A DNA stretch of 64,000 nucleotides from Amylibacter sp. IMCC11727 (GTDB lineage: Bacteria; Pseudomonadota; Alphaproteobacteria; Rhodobacterales; Rhodobacteraceae). The notes below the pieces were generated by a model. That model had not been told where the DNA came from and searched no databases. It saw only the letters and a list, made by a program, of their open reading frames with translations. Below, one piece after another: positions 30,566-39,813 of this stretch. Where the stretch lies: the NCBI RefSeq assembly GCF_029854195.1, contig NZ_CP122960.1, positions 750,001 through 814,000 of the forward strand. The letters run 5' to 3'. The stretch's first letter is position 1. Each line of letters opens with the position of its first letter. The translations under genes were made by a program, and so were the position numbers.

Positions 30566-31105
30566 ATGAAAATTGCAGGACTGAAAATCATTACGACTGT
30601 TGCACTGGTGGGTGCGCTGGCTGGCTGTGACACGTCAAAAGGGGTCGGCCGTTTTTTCGCGGGTGATGAAGTCGGACAAGCGGGTCCTGATGAATTTGGC
30701 ATCGTACCGACAAAACCTTTGCAGTTGCCTGACGATTTGACGGCTTTGCCAGAACCGACACCCGGCGCGCGCAACCTGACCGATCCATTGCCAGAACACG
30801 ATGCGGTTGCTGCACTTGGCGGGCGTCCAGAACGTTTAGACAGCACACGTGTTGGTGCGGGTGAAGGTGCTTTGCTGGCTGCGGCGGAACGCAATGGAAC
30901 GGCGCCTAATATTCGAACTGTACTGGCAGAAGAAGACGAAAAGTTCCGTGATAACAACGGTCCTTTGCTCTTTGAGCGGTTGTTCAAAGTGAACACGTAT
31001 TTGAAGACATATGACAAACAAACGCTTCAGGCGCGCCGCACCAATGAATTGTTGCGCCGCAAGGGTGTTAAAACGCCATCTGTTTCCCCGGAAAGTGACA
31101 GATAA
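30566..31105 (+). CDS. DUF3035 lipoprotein
   Basis: The 179-residue lipoprotein has lipobox LAGC with Cys near residue 21, to be lipidated and cleaved by the LspA encoded just upstream. The mature part has the DUF3035 look: PDEFGIVPTKPLQLPDDLTALPEPTPG, then a low-complexity Ala/Gly stretch and a charged C-terminal helix. Such proteins are common in Rhodobacteraceae and have no known function. The ATG at 30566 is used, six bases inside a TTG-started reading. Same strand as purH-lspA and the proteases that follow. Confidence 0.85.
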   Translation: MKIAGLKIITTVALVGALAGCDTSKGVGRFFAGDEVGQAGPDEFGIVPTKPLQLPDDLTALPEPTPGARNLTDPLPEHDAVAALGGRPERLDSTRVGAGEGALLAAAERNGTAPNIRTVLAEEDEKFRDNNGPLLFERLFKVNTYLKTYDKQTLQARRTNELLRRKGVKTPSVSPESDR

Positions 31106-31197
31106 GCGGTAACGTTCCTCACATTTGTGTGGATTGCGTTGAATGTGCCGAGCAACAGTCTACTGTTTCATCAACGATTACTTTGATTGGAGGTCCC

Positions 31198-32541
31198 ATG
31201 TTCATGCGGACGCTTGGCATTTGTGTTGCCATTTTTACCTCGGCCTGTGCGGTTTCTGCGCAAACAGGTAAGGTTACAACTTTCGAATTGGATAACGGAT
31301 TGCAAGGGGTGGTGATCGAAGATCATCGCGCACCCGTGGTCACGAATATGGTGTGGTACAAAGTGGGGTCTGCGGATGAACCTGCGGGATACACGGGCGT
31401 TGCGCATTTCTTGGAGCATTTGATGTTCAAAGGAACAAAAACGTTGAAACCTGGCGAGTTTAGCAAAACCGTTAAGGCAAACGGGGGCATTGATAACGCG
31501 TTCACGTCTTATGATTATACAGGGTATTTCCAGCGGGTTGCGGCGGATCGGTTGCCGTTGATGATGAAGTTGGAAGCCGATCGTATGCGCAATTTGGTAC
31601 TGTCCGAAGAAGATGTCATTACAGAGCGCAATGTGGTGATCGAAGAGCGTAACACGCGCACAGAAAGTGATCCCAACAGTCTGTTCCAAGAGCAGCGCCG
31701 CGCGATGATGTTTATGAACCATCCTTATCGAAACCCTGTGATTGGCTGGCGTCATGAAATCGAGGATTTGAATCTCGAAGATGCGCTCGATTTTTACAAA
31801 ACCTATTACGCGCCGAATAATGCGATTTTGGTTGTCGCAGGGGATGTGACCCCTGAACAGGTTAAGTCATTGGCGGAGGAGTATTACGGCCCGCTTGAAC
31901 CATCGGATAATATCCCGCCACGGGTGCGCCCCAAAGAGCCACCGCATTTGTCCCCTGTGCGGCTGACCTTCCAAGATGAACGGCAAACGCAGCCGTATTT
32001 GGTGCGCAGTTATCAAGCGCCAAAGCGTCAGTCTGGCAACCAAAAAGAAGCGGCTGCGTTGGTTCTGTTTTCCCATTTGTTGGGCGGGTCAGGGATTTCA
32101 TCTGTAATGGGCCAAAAGCTGCAACTGGAACAGAAAATCGCGGTTTATACGGATTCTTGGTATGACAGCATGTCCTATGACCCAGAAACCTTTGGCATTT
32201 ACGCGATGCCACGCCCAGGTGTGAGCCTTGAAGACCTTGAAGCGGCAGTGGATCAGGTTCTGGCAGAGTTTCTGGAAGAAGGTGTTGATGCAGATCATTT
32301 GGCCCGTTTGAAGGTGCAAGTGGCTGCCGAAGATATCTATGACTTGGACAATCAATCTGGTGTGGCGCGGACCTATGGTCAGGCGTTGACGGCAGGTTTG
32401 ACCGTAGAGGATGTGCAAAGTTGGTCTGCGGTTTTACAATCCGTAACCGAGGCCGACATCATGGCTGCCGCACGTAAGGTATTGGTAATGGAACAATCGG
32501 TAACCGGTTTGATGTTGCCACCAAAAGGAGCCTCCGAATGA
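31198..32541 (+). CDS. M16-family zinc metalloprotease, catalytic partner
   Basis: The 447-residue exported protein has a signal peptide at residues 1-22 (ICVAIFTSACAVSAQ). The inverted zinc motif HFLEH is at residues 70-74 and the third ligand is in ERNVVIEERNTR, so it should be active. It is a two-domain M16B protein, with the C-terminal half in residues 230-440. GGAGG lies four bases before ATG 31198; a second ATG at 31204 is an equal choice. The stop overlaps the next gene as ATGA: the pair is made together and likely forms the heterodimer known for M16B proteases. Confidence 0.92.
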   Translation: MFMRTLGICVAIFTSACAVSAQTGKVTTFELDNGLQGVVIEDHRAPVVTNMVWYKVGSADEPAGYTGVAHFLEHLMFKGTKTLKPGEFSKTVKANGGIDNAFTSYDYTGYFQRVAADRLPLMMKLEADRMRNLVLSEEDVITERNVVIEERNTRTESDPNSLFQEQRRAMMFMNHPYRNPVIGWRHEIEDLNLEDALDFYKTYYAPNNAILVVAGDVTPEQVKSLAEEYYGPLEPSDNIPPRVRPKEPPHLSPVRLTFQDERQTQPYLVRSYQAPKRQSGNQKEAAALVLFSHLLGGSGISSVMGQKLQLEQKIAVYTDSWYDSMSYDPETFGIYAMPRPGVSLEDLEAAVDQVLAEFLEEGVDADHLARLKVQVAAEDIYDLDNQSGVARTYGQALTAGLTVEDVQSWSAVLQSVTEADIMAAARKVLVMEQSVTGLMLPPKGASE

Positions 32542-33854
32542 TCCGTATTTTCATTGTTTTCTGGGTTGCGATGATTGCTGCCCTGCCTGCCGCTGCGCAG
32601 ATAAAAATTGAAGAAGTTACCAGCGCAGGTGGCATCAAAGCGTGGTTGGTGAATGAACCGTCAATCCCGTTTATAGCCATGCAAGTGGCGTTTAAAGGCG
32701 GGACATCGTTGGACCTGCCCGAAAAATCGGGTGCAACCAATTTGATGGTTGGTCTGTTGGAAGAGGGCGCTGGAGATATGGATGCGGCGGCGTTTCGTCG
32801 AGCCTCCGAGAGTTTGGCTGCGAATTTCGGGTTTAGCCCGCGCCGCGATGCGGTGACGATTTCGGCACAAATCCTGAAATCAAATGCGAATGAAGCATTG
32901 GCATTGCTGCGCAAAGCCATTGTGGAGCCTGCGTTCAATGAACCCGCGATCAATCGTGTGCGTGCGCAGGTGATTGCTGGGATCGAGAGCGATTTGAAGG
33001 ATCCGCAGGCGATAGCAGGACAAGCCCTGAATGAAATTGCCTTTGCGGGACATGCCTATAGCTTGCCCAATGACGGTACGCTTGAAACCGTTGCGGCGTT
33101 AACCCGTGATGATTTGGTCGCAGCGCATCGTGCGGTGATGAGCAAAGATCATTTGGTTGTGTCTGTTGTTGGAGATGTCACCGCAGCGGAATTAGGTCCG
33201 ATGTTGGACGCACTGTTGGGGGATTTACCCGAAACAGGTGCGGCGTTGCCTCCAAAGGTTGCCTTTAGCGCAGGAGGGGGCACCACAGTGGTGGAATTCC
33301 CATCGCCGCAATCCGTGGCATTGTGGGCTCAACCGACCGAAGTGAACCTTGACCACCCTGATTTCATGCCGATTTTCGTGATGAACCATATTTTGGGCGG
33401 CGGCGGCTTTGGATCACGCCTGACGGATGAAGTGCGCGAGAAACGGGGCCTGACCTATGGTGTTTACAGTTACATCGCGTGGTTGGGGGCGACCGAATAC
33501 ATCGGTGGGTCTGTTGCATCGGCAAATGGCACAATCGGTGAGGCCATCGATGTGGTTGCTGCCGAGTGGAAACGCATGGCCGAGGGGGGTGTCACCGCGG
33601 CGGAGTTGGATAAAGCCAAGAAATACATGACGGGATCGTATGCGTTACGTTTTGATGGCAACGCCAAAATCGCACGGGTGATGACGAGCATGCAGCTTGA
33701 TGGGTTCAAACCTGATTATATCAACACACGTAATGATCGACTGAACGCAGTGACGGTGGAAGATGTTGCACGGGTTGCCAAAAAGCATTTGCAGCCTGAT
33801 GGTCTGCGGTTTGTGGTAGTTGGGCAGCCTGAAGGTGTAAGCTCCACTGATTGA
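32538..33854 (+). CDS. M16-family protease-like partner lacking the zinc site
   Basis: The 438-residue exported protein (signal peptide residues 1-20, cleavage after AAAQ) has the same two-domain fold as its upstream neighbour. At the place of HxxEH it reads NLMVGLLEEG, so both zinc histidines are missing. The C-terminal RLTDEVREKRGLTYGVYSY is the conserved R/Y substrate-binding region that the partner needs. This matches the known split of M16B heterodimers into a catalytic and a substrate-binding subunit. A strong GC hairpin follows. Confidence 0.92.
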   Translation: MIRIFIVFWVAMIAALPAAAQIKIEEVTSAGGIKAWLVNEPSIPFIAMQVAFKGGTSLDLPEKSGATNLMVGLLEEGAGDMDAAAFRRASESLAANFGFSPRRDAVTISAQILKSNANEALALLRKAIVEPAFNEPAINRVRAQVIAGIESDLKDPQAIAGQALNEIAFAGHAYSLPNDGTLETVAALTRDDLVAAHRAVMSKDHLVVSVVGDVTAAELGPMLDALLGDLPETGAALPPKVAFSAGGGTTVVEFPSPQSVALWAQPTEVNLDHPDFMPIFVMNHILGGGGFGSRLTDEVREKRGLTYGVYSYIAWLGATEYIGGSVASANGTIGEAIDVVAAEWKRMAEGGVTAAELDKAKKYMTGSYALRFDGNAKIARVMTSMQLDGFKPDYINTRNDRLNAVTVEDVARVAKKHLQPDGLRFVVVGQPEGVSSTD

Positions 33855-33877
33855 TTTCTGCCTGATGAAAGATTGAG

Positions 33878-33911
33878 AGGCCCCGCATTCGGCAATCGCG
33901 AATCGGGGCCT
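33878..33911 (+). terminator. GC hairpin after the protease pair
   Basis: AGGCCCCG pairs with CGGGGCCT and ATTCG with CGAAT inside it. There is no T-tract, so it may be a stabiliser or a Rho-assisted stop. Confidence 0.5.
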
Positions 33912-33931
33912 ATCGTGCTATCTGTTGTGGC

Positions 33932-35752
33932 ATGAACGCCCCTGACCCCAACATACACACCAAACGTGCGCCCATTCGGCAATTGGATGATGCCGCTGCC
34001 AACCGCATCGCGGCGGGTGAGGTGGTGGAACGGCCCGCGTCTGCGGTGAAAGAAATGGTGGAAAACGCCATTGATGCGGGAGCCACGCGGATCGACGTGG
34101 CCTATGCAGATGGTGGCAAAACTTTACTGCGGGTGACCGACGACGGATTTGGCATCCCAGAGGATCAGCTGGTGCTGGCGCTTTCGCGTCATGCCACATC
34201 CAAAATTGACGGATCGGACCTGCTGAACATTCACACATTTGGGTTTCGTGGTGAGGCATTGCCGTCCATGGGGGCCGTCGGTCGACTTACGATCACGTCG
34301 CGTGCAGCGGGGGCAGACACTGCGGCGGTGATTTCGGTGAACGGTGGTGTGATAAACGCCGTAAAACCTGCGGCCTTGTCCCGTGGCACGGTTGTGGAAT
34401 TGCGTGATTTGTTTCATGCCACCCCTGCGCGATTGAAATTCCTGCGCACGGATCGGTCCGAAAGTGGTGCGATCATCGATGTGATTAAACGGCTGGCGAT
34501 GGCAGAACCATTGATCGGCTTCACGCTGCGTGATGTGACAGGTGGCGGTGAAGGCCGTGTGGTGTTTCAAGTGCCCCCGCAAACAGGTGATTTGTTTGAC
34601 GCTTTGCATGCGCGATTGGCAAAAATTCTGGGTTCCGATTTTGCAGCCAATGCGTTGCGCATCGATGCAGAGCGCGAAGGATTGGCTTTAACAGGATTTG
34701 CCAGCCTTCCGACATATTCCCGTGGATCAGCAACAGCGCAGTATATGTTTGTGAACGGGCGGCCTGTGCGCGACAAAGTGTTCTTTGGTGCGATCCGTGG
34801 GGCCTATTCCGATTTTTTGCATCGGGATCGGCATCCTGCACTGGCGTTGTTTTTAGAATGTGATCCGACGCTGGTGGATGTAAATGTGCATCCCGCAAAA
34901 TCCGAAGTACGGTTTCGTGATCCAGGCGTTGCACGGGGGCTGATTGTGTCGGCACTGCGCCATGCCTTGGCGGAGGCGGGCCATCGGGCTAGTACAACCG
35001 TGGCGGATGCAACGCTTGGGGCGTTTCGACCCGAAACACGGCCAGAAGGTGCAATATATCAGATGGATCGGCGACCTGTTCAGCCGAGTTATACGCCAAT
35101 GCAACAGGGGTTCGCCGAAGCACCAGCCCCATCGGCGCGGTTTGAACCTGCCGTGGAAGAAGTGGTTGAGGATCAGCCCTTAGGCGCGGCCCGGGCACAG
35201 GTGCATGAGAATTATGTGATTGCGCAGACATCCGATGGGATTGTGATCGTGGATCAACATGCGGCGCATGAGCGGTTGGTTTATGAACGTCTGAAAAACC
35301 AGATGGCACAAAACGGAGTGGCGGCGCAGGCGTTGCTGATCCCTGAAATTGTGGAACTGGCGGCCGATGATCATGGCCGCGTGCTGAATGCGGCGGCGGA
35401 TTTGGCGGGCTTTGGTTTGGTGATCGAGGATTTTGGTGGTTCGGCGGTCTGTGTGCGGGAAACCCCTGCGTTGCTGGGCGAAGTGAATGCGGTTGCGTTG
35501 GTGAATGACATTGCGGATGAGTTAGCGGATTTGAACCAGACGCAAAGTGTGAAGGATAAGCTGGAAGCGATCCTGAGCCGCGTGGCGTGCCATGGGTCAA
35601 TCCGATCTGGGCGTGTGATGCGTGCCGAAGAAATGAATGCCTTGTTGCGCGAAATGGAAGCCACGCCGCATTCAGGGCAATGCAACCATGGGCGGCCGAC
35701 TTATGTGGAACTGAAGTTACATGACATTGAAAAACTATTTGGGCGCCGCTGA
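33932..35752 (+). CDS. mutL: DNA mismatch repair protein MutL
   Basis: The 606-residue protein has a GHKL ATPase domain at the N-terminus: VKEMVENAIDAGATRIDV, VTDDGFGIPEDQL and GFRGEALPSMGAV. The C-terminal dimerisation/endonuclease domain carries DQHAAHERLVYE, which fits the DQHAx2Ex4E nicking motif, and ends with SGQCNHGRPTYVELKL. It is therefore of the endonuclease-active MutL type found in bacteria without MutH. The linker, about residues 340-410, is Pro-rich. The gene starts 77 bases after the M16 pair and lies 55 bases before rmuC. Confidence 0.96.
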   Translation: MNAPDPNIHTKRAPIRQLDDAAANRIAAGEVVERPASAVKEMVENAIDAGATRIDVAYADGGKTLLRVTDDGFGIPEDQLVLALSRHATSKIDGSDLLNIHTFGFRGEALPSMGAVGRLTITSRAAGADTAAVISVNGGVINAVKPAALSRGTVVELRDLFHATPARLKFLRTDRSESGAIIDVIKRLAMAEPLIGFTLRDVTGGGEGRVVFQVPPQTGDLFDALHARLAKILGSDFAANALRIDAEREGLALTGFASLPTYSRGSATAQYMFVNGRPVRDKVFFGAIRGAYSDFLHRDRHPALALFLECDPTLVDVNVHPAKSEVRFRDPGVARGLIVSALRHALAEAGHRASTTVADATLGAFRPETRPEGAIYQMDRRPVQPSYTPMQQGFAEAPAPSARFEPAVEEVVEDQPLGAARAQVHENYVIAQTSDGIVIVDQHAAHERLVYERLKNQMAQNGVAAQALLIPEIVELAADDHGRVLNAAADLAGFGLVIEDFGGSAVCVRETPALLGEVNAVALVNDIADELADLNQTQSVKDKLEAILSRVACHGSIRSGRVMRAEEMNALLREMEATPHSGQCNHGRPTYVELKLHDIEKLFGRR

Positions 35753-35807
35753 TGGGAATGAGAACGTTGGGCATGTTTTGCGATACTAAAAGAGACGGGC
35801 GGCGCTG

Positions 35808-37019
35808 ATGGGTCAAATTGATTTCACCGATCCCTTGGTGCTGGCGATGTGTGCGTTGGGAGTCGTGCTGCTGTTGGTGTTGTTCCTGCTTATTTTTGCG
35901 TTGCGAGCCTCGGGGCGTGCGGCAAAGGCCGCCGAACCGCTGGCCAATCAGATGTTAATGATGGGCGAAGGTCTGAAGGCCATGAACGAGAGCCAGCATG
36001 TGTTAAAAGGCGGGCTCGACAGTGTGGCGAGCTCACAGGCGCAGGCCATGCACACGGTTGAGGCACGGCTGGGGCATGTGCAACAGCAGATGCAGGATAA
36101 GTTGCACGAAGGGGCGATGAAAAACGCACGCGCGCTGGCCGAGTTGCAGGAGCGGATGAAAGATACGCTGCAAGGGAGCAGTGAAAAAACGACGCAATCT
36201 TTGACGCAGTTGCAAGAGCGGTTGTCGACCATTGATAAGGCGCAGACGAATATCGAAAAACTGTCGGGTGATGTGCTGTCGTTGCAAGATATCCTGTCGA
36301 ACAAACAGACACGCGGGGCGTTTGGCGAAATTCAACTGAACGATATTGTACAAAAAGCAATGCCGCCTGACGCCTATTCGTTTCAATCCACGCTGAGCAA
36401 TGGAAAGCGGGCGGATTGCCTGATCCATTTGCCCAATCCCCCAGGCCCAATTGTGATTGATAGTAAGTTTCCGCTTGAAGCCTATGAGAAAATTCGTGGG
36501 GCAGACTCGCAAGCGGAGTTGCAAGTCGCGGTGCGCGATATGAAGACAGCGGTGCGGGCGCATATTCGGGCGATTTCGGAAAAATACATCATTGATGGGG
36601 AAACCGCAGACGGGGCGTTGATGTTCCTGCCATCTGAGGCGGTTTATGCGGAATTACACGCGAATTTTGCGGATGTAGTGCGCGAAGGGTTTGATGCACG
36701 CGTTTGGATTGTGTCCCCCACCACCTGCATGGCGACACTGAACACAATGCGGGCGGTGTTAAAGGACGCGCGGATGAAAGAACAGGCGGGGGCCATTCGT
36801 AGAGAATTGGGTCTGCTGAACAAAGATGTGGGGCGGCTGGAAACACGCGTTAGCAATTTGGATCGGCATTTCAGCCAAGCAGCCAAAGACGTTGAGGATA
36901 TCAAGATTTCCGCAACAAAGGCAGGGAATCGCGCCAAACGGCTGGACGCGTTTGATTTTGCTGAAATGGAAGACAGCAGCGCAGAAAACATCGTGCGTCT
37001 GAGCCCAGATGATCCATAA
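35808..37019 (+). CDS. rmuC: DNA recombination protein RmuC
   Basis: The 403-residue protein starts with a membrane anchor (residues 10-32, LVLAMCALGVVLLLVLFLLIF) and a long coiled coil to about residue 150, rich in Gln and Glu. The RmuC nuclease-like domain follows, with RGAFGEIQLNDIV, IVIDSKFPLEAYEKI and IVSPTTCMATLNTMRAVLKD. RmuC limits inversions at repeats in E. coli. The length is a little below the E. coli protein (475), mainly in the coil. It follows mutL and is closed by a two-way terminator. Confidence 0.93.
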   Translation: MGQIDFTDPLVLAMCALGVVLLLVLFLLIFALRASGRAAKAAEPLANQMLMMGEGLKAMNESQHVLKGGLDSVASSQAQAMHTVEARLGHVQQQMQDKLHEGAMKNARALAELQERMKDTLQGSSEKTTQSLTQLQERLSTIDKAQTNIEKLSGDVLSLQDILSNKQTRGAFGEIQLNDIVQKAMPPDAYSFQSTLSNGKRADCLIHLPNPPGPIVIDSKFPLEAYEKIRGADSQAELQVAVRDMKTAVRAHIRAISEKYIIDGETADGALMFLPSEAVYAELHANFADVVREGFDARVWIVSPTTCMATLNTMRAVLKDARMKEQAGAIRRELGLLNKDVGRLETRVSNLDRHFSQAAKDVEDIKISATKAGNRAKRLDAFDFAEMEDSSAENIVRLSPDDP

Positions 37020-37070
37020 ACTGTGAATATGAGTGAGGTTTGCGTGCCGTCGTCCGACGAAGACACGCAG

Positions 37071-37094
37071 AAAAAAGGGGCCTTAGGCCCCTTT
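37071..37094. terminator. Two-way terminator between rmuC and chrR
   Basis: AAGGGGCC-TTA-GGCCCCTT makes an eight-pair stem. TTTAG follows on the plus strand. On the minus strand TTTTTT follows, a strong stop for chrR. Confidence 0.85.
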
Positions 37095-37100
37095 AGCATT

Positions 37101-37739
37101 TCAGATTTTAAAGAACGGTTGTAACAGGCGAGGGATCAAGCTGTTAAACCGCAATGGGGCGTCTGTGGCGGCGATGCAGATGCAATCTGCATCCAAGCTG
37201 GCCACTGGCTGGTGATCCAAATCTTCGTTCGCGATTTCGATATCGCCACGAGCGAAGTGATCTACTTCGTCGCTGAATGACCCTTGCAGGACCAAAGTCA
37301 ATTCGGTGCCTTGGTGACCATGATCTGGTACGGATTGGCCCGCTGGGATGAACAGCAGGCGCGCCTGTGCCGTACCATCTGTTGGCAGGATGGCCTGTTT
37401 GACACCACCGCCCAGCGGTTTCCATTTAACTTTATCCACATCGCCACCTACATATTTTTGGATCGGCGCTGGCAGAATGCCAGATGGTTTCACTCTGGGT
37501 GTGATCGCATCGTTGGCTTTGATACGGCTCAATGTGGCGGAAAGAGCCGTATTGCTCATTTCAACGGTTTCGCACTCTTCCATGACGCATGCGCCCACAG
37601 CTTCGTAGCTGTTTACGAGGGCACGACTTTCGTCGGACAACGAAAGATGCGCTGCGACCACTAGGTCGAAGGCTTCGGGCAATACGCCTGCTGCGTAACC
37701 CATTGCTAACTGATCGTTCAAAACATGTTTAACGGTCAT
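37101..37739 (-). CDS. chrR: ChrR-family anti-sigma factor with altered zinc site
   Basis: This is a 212-residue protein. The N-terminal domain (about 1-85) binds and inhibits the sigma factor; the C-terminal cupin (about 110-205) shows VPDHGHQGTELTLVLQG and EDLDHQP. In Rhodobacter sphaeroides ChrR the N-terminal zinc is held by His6, His31, Cys35 and Cys38. Here His5 and His31 are present, but the motif reads HLSLSDES, with serine at 35 and 38 (codons TCC and AGT). Cysteines 51 and 56 appear nearby. The gene starts five bases after rpoE. Zinc binding and the response to singlet oxygen may differ from the model. Confidence 0.9.
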   Translation of the reverse strand: MTVKHVLNDQLAMGYAAGVLPEAFDLVVAAHLSLSDESRALVNSYEAVGACVMEECETVEMSNTALSATLSRIKANDAITPRVKPSGILPAPIQKYVGGDVDKVKWKPLGGGVKQAILPTDGTAQARLLFIPAGQSVPDHGHQGTELTLVLQGSFSDEVDHFARGDIEIANEDLDHQPVASLDADCICIAATDAPLRFNSLIPRLLQPFFKI

Positions 37740-37744
37740 TTTAC

Positions 37745-38305
37745 TTACTCACTCAGTGTCTGGCGGAGGCGGCCAAGCGCCAACCTAATGCGGGATTTGA
37801 TTGTGCCAAGAGGTAGGCCAGTTTTTTCGGCCAACTCGGCATGAGATAATTCACCAAAATACGCCTTTTGTACGATATCGCGCTGCTTTTTGGGCAGGTC
37901 CGCGATTGCTTGGGCGAGTTTTTGGGTTTCCTGTTGCAGTACCAACGCGTCTGCTTGTTCGGGCTCTGGCTCTGGCCCCCAAGGGAGGTCTTCTGGCTCT
38001 GGCCGTGCAGATTTGCGAAAGGCGTCGATCTTTTTGTTGCGTGCAATTGTGAAAATCCACGTGGCCGCAGAGGCGCGGGTGGGATCAAACAAGTGAGCTT
38101 TGTTCCAAAGGGTAACCATGGCTTCTTGGGCGCACTCTTCTGCGAGGGTGTGCGAAGCACCTGACTTGATCAAGAAACCTTTAATACGTGGTGCGAAATG
38201 GGCGAACAGATCTGCAAAGGCAGCTTCGTCACGATTTTCGCGAACGAGGACAATTTTCGCGGACCAATCGGTATCTGGGCACGAAGAATTTTCCGAGCGT
38301 GCCAT
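37745..38305 (-). CDS. rpoE: ECF sigma factor, RpoE of the singlet-oxygen response (ECF11 type)
   Basis: The 186-residue ECF sigma factor has region 2 at about residues 30-95 (FAHFAPRIKGFLIKSG, ASAATWIFTIARNKKIDAFRK) and region 4 at about residues 130-183 (LPKKQRDIVQKAYFGELSHAE, GTIKSRIRLALGRLR). The partner chrR follows after five bases, so the pair is a sigma/anti-sigma operon. AAGGAATCAC before ATG 38305 fixes the start; the reading to 38401 adds 32 non-family residues. A TGATCC-N18-TA promoter lies upstream on the same strand, so it should control itself. Confidence 0.93.
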   Translation of the reverse strand: MARSENSSCPDTDWSAKIVLVRENRDEAAFADLFAHFAPRIKGFLIKSGASHTLAEECAQEAMVTLWNKAHLFDPTRASAATWIFTIARNKKIDAFRKSARPEPEDLPWGPEPEPEQADALVLQQETQKLAQAIADLPKKQRDIVQKAYFGELSHAELAEKTGLPLGTIKSRIRLALGRLRQTLSE

Positions 38306-38405
38306 GTGATTCCTTAACTTTTGCTGTTTTGCAACGGCACTATAGCCTTTGCGCTGCGAGGGCGCATCGGTTTTTTCCGCGAGTGTCGTCATATCTAACA
38401 TGTGA

Positions 38406-38435
38406 AGTTTACGCGCGGAAGTTTTGTTTGGATCA
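38406..38435 (-). promoter_or_regulatory. Sigma-E promoter of rpoE-chrR
   Basis: On the minus strand TGATCC (38435-38430) is 18 bases from TAAACT (38411-38406). The -35 TGATCC is the known RpoE recognition element of Rhodobacter sphaeroides. Confidence 0.7.
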
Positions 38436-38469
38436 CAATTCTAGGAATTTTTTTTCACTGCGAGTCAAT

Positions 38470-38499
38470 TGATCCAATTTGAACGGTGGGGCGTATAGT
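38470..38499 (+). promoter_or_regulatory. Sigma-E promoter of the fatty-acid/flavin operon
   Basis: TGATCC (38470-38475) is 18 bases from TATAGT (38494-38499), 27 bases before the next gene. Spacing and -35 are identical to the opposing rpoE promoter. Confidence 0.75.
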
Positions 38500-38526
38500 T
38501 AGTGAATACCATTCAAGGAAGACAGA

Positions 38527-39813
38527 ATGCCGTTTGAATATGCGCCGAGCGCGCCGTTAAAAATTGCTGTGATTGGCGCTGGAATATCAGGCATGGGGGC
38601 AGCGCACATGCTTTCAAAGGCGCACAAAGTGACGTTGTTTGAATCCGAAAAGCGCTTGGGTGGACATGCACGCACTGTGGTAGCAGGCCAAAATGGCGAC
38701 CAGCCCGTGGATACGGGGTTCATTGTGTTTAACTACGCAAATTATCCTCGGTTGGCCGCCCTTTTCAAAGAATTGGATGTACCCGTTGCGAAAAGTGACA
38801 TGAGTTTTGGCGTATCTGCGGATGGTGGACGCGTGGAATACGCATTGAACGATCTGGCAGCGCTGTTCGCGCAAAAGCGCAATGTGGTGAACCCAAAGTT
38901 TTTGGGCATGTTGGTCGATATCATGCGATTTAACGCCAGAGCGGTTAACGCTGCAAAAGACCCCAATGTTACTTTGGGTGAACTGATGGAGCGGTTGAAA
39001 TTAGGCGAGTGGTTCCAGAAATATTACCTCCTGCCGTTTTCGGGGGCAATTTGGTCCACGCCGCTAGAACAAATGATGTCGTTCCCTGCGCAAGCGTTGA
39101 CGCGGTTTTTCCAGAACCACAATCTGTTGGGCGTTTACGGGCAGCATCAGTGGTATACCGTTGAAGGCGGGTCCATCGAATATGTGAAGCGTTTGGATCG
39201 AGCGATGCGGGCGCAAGGGTGCGCCATTCGCTTGGGAGCGGATGTCGTTGGTGTGCGTCGATCTGCGCTGGGTGTTGAGGTCCGCGCGGTTTCTGGGGAA
39301 TGGGAGCAATTTGACCGTGTGGTGTTTGCCTGCCATTCCGATCAGGCGTTGTGCATGTTAGAAGACCCCTCCGCTGATGAAACGGCGTTGTTGGGGGCGA
39401 TCAAATATCAAAACAACCGTGCAGTTTTGCATGCTGACCCATCCGTTATGCCAAAGCGCAAGGCGTGTTGGGCCAGTTGGACGTATTCCACTGCGCAACA
39501 GAATATCTCGGATCCTGTGGGCATTACCTATTGGATGAATTCGCTACAACCGATCCCGCATGATGATTTGTTGCTGGGCTCGTTGAACCCAAGCGTTCAG
39601 ATCAAGGATGAGTTGATCTACGAAGAAGCGAACTTTATGCACCCCGTGTTTGATCGGGCTGCTTTGGCGGCGCAGGATCAGTTGAAAGCCATACAAGGCA
39701 CGAACAACACATGGTTCTGTGGCGCGTACATGCGCAACGGATTCCACGAAGATGGCTATTCCAGTGGTGTGGATGTGGCAGAAGATATGGGGATGGTGCC
39801 GCAATGGGCGTGA
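38527..39813 (+). CDS. FAD-dependent oxidoreductase of the sigma-E regulon (RSP_1091-like)
   Basis: The 428-residue flavoprotein of the amine-oxidase/desaturase type has IAVIGAGISGMGAAHML (residues 13-29), the GG doublet RLGGHARTV near residue 43 and a C-terminal NTWFCGAYMRNGFHEDGYSS FAD motif. In Rhodobacter sphaeroides the first gene of the same operon, RSP_1091, is sigma-E controlled and is tied to singlet-oxygen signalling and modified (furan) fatty acids. It heads an operon of six overlapping or abutting genes here, downstream of a TGATCC promoter. The substrate is inferred to be a membrane fatty acid. Confidence 0.88.
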   Translation: MPFEYAPSAPLKIAVIGAGISGMGAAHMLSKAHKVTLFESEKRLGGHARTVVAGQNGDQPVDTGFIVFNYANYPRLAALFKELDVPVAKSDMSFGVSADGGRVEYALNDLAALFAQKRNVVNPKFLGMLVDIMRFNARAVNAAKDPNVTLGELMERLKLGEWFQKYYLLPFSGAIWSTPLEQMMSFPAQALTRFFQNHNLLGVYGQHQWYTVEGGSIEYVKRLDRAMRAQGCAIRLGADVVGVRRSALGVEVRAVSGEWEQFDRVVFACHSDQALCMLEDPSADETALLGAIKYQNNRAVLHADPSVMPKRKACWASWTYSTAQQNISDPVGITYWMNSLQPIPHDDLLLGSLNPSVQIKDELIYEEANFMHPVFDRAALAAQDQLKAIQGTNNTWFCGAYMRNGFHEDGYSSGVDVAEDMGMVPQWA

